A stretch of DNA of 64,000 bases, from NCBI RefSeq assembly GCF_009846525.1, contig NZ_CP024621.1:2790001-2854000 (forward strand), written 5' to 3'. The notes beneath the pieces are model-generated. The model was not told the origin of the DNA. It ran no database searches and worked only from the letters and a program-made list of their open reading frames with translations. The position numbers were made by a program, and so were the translations under genes. The DNA comes from Halomonas meridiana. Its GTDB lineage: Bacteria; Pseudomonadota; Gammaproteobacteria; Pseudomonadales; Halomonadaceae. Below are positions 62,361 to 64,000 of this stretch, in pieces; the stretch's first letter is position 1, and each line of letters starts with the position of its first letter.

Positions 62361-62523
62361 GTCCTGCTTGATTCATGTGAATTTTTGCAGACAGCCGAAA
62401 CGGGTGATTGATTCTCACCCACCCCTGTATTACTCTCGAAGAGTACAAGACGCGTATAAATAGCGTTTTGATATTTCTGTTGCTCTTGCCGAGCAGCCGT
62501 TGGCATTCACAAGGAGTCGTGGC

Positions 62524-62841
62524 ATGCATACTCATTCTCTAGTCGATATCTCACAAGCGGGCTTGAAACTCGCCATTCAAGAAATCAAGGAAGAGATGTT
62601 CGATACCCCGCAGTGTGACTACACCATTGCGAAACTGCTGAGCCACTGTGGCCAGTTCGACGCCGCCGAGCGACACATCGACGACATGCTATTGAAGTGG
62701 GGAGCTTCCCCGGACGTCGTAGCCCTGACCGAACGCGCCTATGCCGACATGGCGAGCTTAAACGCGCAGCATGCCGCCCACGCGTCCGTGGCAATGTCTC
62801 AGCGCCCATCAGCTTTGACCACTTCTAGCGCCGTTGCTTAA
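62524..62841 (+). CDS. Small helical protein, unknown function
   Basis: A 105-residue cytoplasmic protein, largely helical (LKLAIQEIKEEMFD, CDYTIAKLLSHCGQFDAAERHI, PDVVALTERAYADMASLN), similar in rhythm to a pair of TPR-like helices but with no family I recognise. AAGGAG lies 9-10 nt before the ATG at 62524, and a strong terminator follows. It is probably monocistronic. Confidence 0.62.
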   Translation: MHTHSLVDISQAGLKLAIQEIKEEMFDTPQCDYTIAKLLSHCGQFDAAERHIDDMLLKWGASPDVVALTERAYADMASLNAQHAAHASVAMSQRPSALTTSSAVA

Positions 62842-62875
62842 GCGCTCAAGCGACCGTGTAACTCCCTATCGCTAT

Positions 62876-62914
62876 AAACGGCTTGCCTCTTTCCAAGTGG
62901 CAAGCCGTTTTTTT
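62876..62914 (+). terminator. Rho-independent terminator, bidirectional
   Basis: AAACGGCTTGCC (62876-62887) pairs perfectly with GGCAAGCCGTTT (62899-62910) and is followed by a total of seven T residues. It lies between the convergent genes at 62841 and 62917. Confidence 0.9.
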
Positions 62915-62916
62915 GT

Positions 62917-63246
62917 TCAGTCCAAATGATCCAGCGTCACGACGATGTCCTGGGTGGAGACGTCTACGTTCCAAAAGGTGTAGCTGTCATCATCCTCGTC
63001 GACCAAGCGGATATCGAATAAGGGGCTCTTGTAGCCCGTCAGCGTCACGCGCTGGGTATCCCCATCCATCAACACTTCGCTACCCAGCACGTCTTCCTCC
63101 CAGCTTTTCGAATCCGCCGGGCTTACGTACATGTAGTAAATGGTGTAGCCAGTGCGATTGGTGATATCGACGTAGTAGTCGGCAGCCATGACGAGCGACG
63201 AGCTACACAGCATCAGCAGTGCCGCTAACAACACTTTCATACGCAT
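62917..63246 (-). CDS. Small exported protein, unknown function
   Basis: A 109-residue protein with a signal peptide (MRMKVLLAALLMLCSSSLVMA). The mature part (DYYVDITNRTGYTIYYMYVS, VTLTGYKSPLFDIRLVDEDD, DIVVTLDHLD) is a compact all-beta pattern rich in Tyr and Asp. Similar short periplasmic proteins occur in marine gammaproteobacteria without assigned function. AAGGAA lies 6 nt before the ATG at 63246; the second ATG at 63240 is too far from it. Confidence 0.65.
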   Translation of the reverse strand: MRMKVLLAALLMLCSSSLVMAADYYVDITNRTGYTIYYMYVSPADSKSWEEDVLGSEVLMDGDTQRVTLTGYKSPLFDIRLVDEDDDSYTFWNVDVSTQDIVVTLDHLD

Positions 63247-63480
63247 GGAACGTTCCTTCTTCTTTTTTTGAGATAGGCGGGGGTGGCACCAAGGCCACGC
63301 TGCGGTGATGCCCCGCAGCAAGCGAAGTATAGTCGGGCGCTCACGTCCGCGATAGCGAGTGACGATTTTTGACACACCCACCCAAGAGGGGCTCGCAACT
63401 GATAGAATGCTGCCCCTTTCAGGCGCGGTTGCGGTTACCGCCGCATCGCTTCCCTCCCTCTACTACCTGAGAGTCGCGCA

Positions 63481-64000
63481 ATGATTGCCACCGCTAATGC
63501 CGTTTTTCGGCCCTTGTTACGGCTGGGACTTATCCCTCAAATCGTGATCGGTATTGTCGCTGGGGTTCTGCTGGCCCTATTCGCCCCCGAGATGGCCAGC
63601 CATGTTGCGCTACTGGGCCAGCTATTCATTGCCGCGCTGCAGGCCGTGGCCCCTATCCTGGTCTTCGTACTGGTGGCAGCGGCCATTGCGGCCCACCAAA
63701 CGGGTCAACCGACCCGTATTCGCTCGGTGCTCGTTCTGTACGTCGCGGGAACGCTGATTGCTGCGTTGATTGCCGTGGCCGCAAGCTTTGCGCTCCCCAC
63801 GGAGCTGGCCTTGGATGCAGGACAAGTCAATGGCAACCCGCCTAGCGATATTCTGACCGTGCTGCGTGATCTGCTGCTCAACGCGGTCGCCAACCCCGTC
63901 ACGGCCCTGATGGAAGCCAACTTCATCGCCATTCTGGCCTGGGCAATTGGTTTGGGGTTGACGCTGCGCCAGGCCAGCGACACGACTCGCCAAGCGCTGA
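63481..64000 (+). CDS. sstT: SstT-type Na+/serine-threonine symporter (3' end cut by window edge)
   Basis: The first 173 residues of a dicarboxylate/amino-acid:cation symporter. The start LRLGLIPQIVIGIVAGVLLALFAPE and VAPILVFVLVAAAIAAHQ match SstT more than GltP or DctA, and the loop NGNPPSDILTVLRDLLLNAVANPVTALMEAN is characteristic of SstT. It would import serine and threonine with Na+. The ATG at 63481 has GAGAG about 8-9 nt upstream. The C-terminal half lies beyond the window. Confidence 0.87.
   Translation, partial: MIATANAVFRPLLRLGLIPQIVIGIVAGVLLALFAPEMASHVALLGQLFIAALQAVAPILVFVLVAAAIAAHQTGQPTRIRSVLVLYVAGTLIAALIAVAASFALPTELALDAGQVNGNPPSDILTVLRDLLLNAVANPVTALMEANFIAILAWAIGLGLTLRQASDTTRQAL

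Noticed and set aside
1-64000. Prophage, insertion sequence, defence island, tRNA or rRNA genes
   Set aside because: I saw no transposase, integrase, phage structural, restriction or toxin-antitoxin genes, and no tRNA cloverleaf or rRNA sequence. A covariance-model scan could still find a small RNA I missed.

Overview
The window looks like a chromosomal segment of a moderately halophilic gammaproteobacterium, most likely Halomonas or another member of Halomonadaceae. The evidence is gene content and base composition: FabV-type enoyl reductase, a Pseudomonas-style aruF/aruG arginine succinyltransferase pair, a DddA/DddC-like 3-hydroxypropionate module, many Na+-coupled transporters, acidic proteins and a GC-rich sequence. 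This is inference from protein resemblance, not a database match. I see no rRNA, tRNA, CRISPR, transposase or prophage genes; the segment reads as ordinary core and accessory chromosome.

Layout. 1-8.4 kb: a truncated DUF3581 gene, a large AsmA-like envelope protein, a TRIC-type channel, DUF305 and DUF2252 proteins, and a Na+:solute symporter with a small DUF3311 partner. 8.5-13.6 kb: a GT4 glycosyltransferase, then two divergent regulator/target pairs (LysR with quinone reductase; MarR with EamA exporter, the latter with clear palindromic operators). 13.6-21.9 kb: the arginine succinyltransferase (AST) catabolic operon astC-aruF-aruG-astD-astB, an SDR and a GlxA-type AraC regulator; astE is not in the window. 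22-31.7 kb: a repeat-bearing PRC-barrel periplasmic protein, FabV, glutathione peroxidase, LysE exporter, YebC, a three-gene operon (NTPase-like unknown, MscS channel, DUF429), and a medium-chain dehydrogenase.

31.7-45.5 kb: ABC exporter, AbrB-type membrane protein, RIO kinase, DbpA helicase, YbaK, a CDF-family transporter with altered metal-site residues, a frameshifted LysR gene, PhoH, YihY, a carboxylesterase and an SLC13/RCK_C transporter whose upstream region holds eight GTGTGAG heptamers. 45.7-52.7 kb: a cold-shock protein, the dddA/dddC-like module with its LysR regulator, MsrA, and a Sad-like aldehyde dehydrogenase. 52.8-64 kb: PgpA, a TerB/DUF533 protein, SbcCD, a PncC-NadE fusion, a DASS symporter, a CDP-alcohol phosphatidyltransferase, three small proteins of unknown role, and the start of a SstT-like transporter.

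The main functional themes are amino-acid and C3 carbon catabolism (AST; 3-hydroxypropionate), Na+-driven uptake, osmotic and envelope maintenance (MscS, AsmA-like, YihY, PgpA, PRC-barrel), and redox repair (Gpx, MsrA, quinone reductase). No wholly new multi-gene defence or mobile system stands out. The best leads are the PncC-NadE fusion, the MscS operon with its NTPase-like partner, the CDF protein lacking canonical metal ligands, the nonapeptide-repeat PRC protein and the heptamer array upstream of the SLC13 gene.
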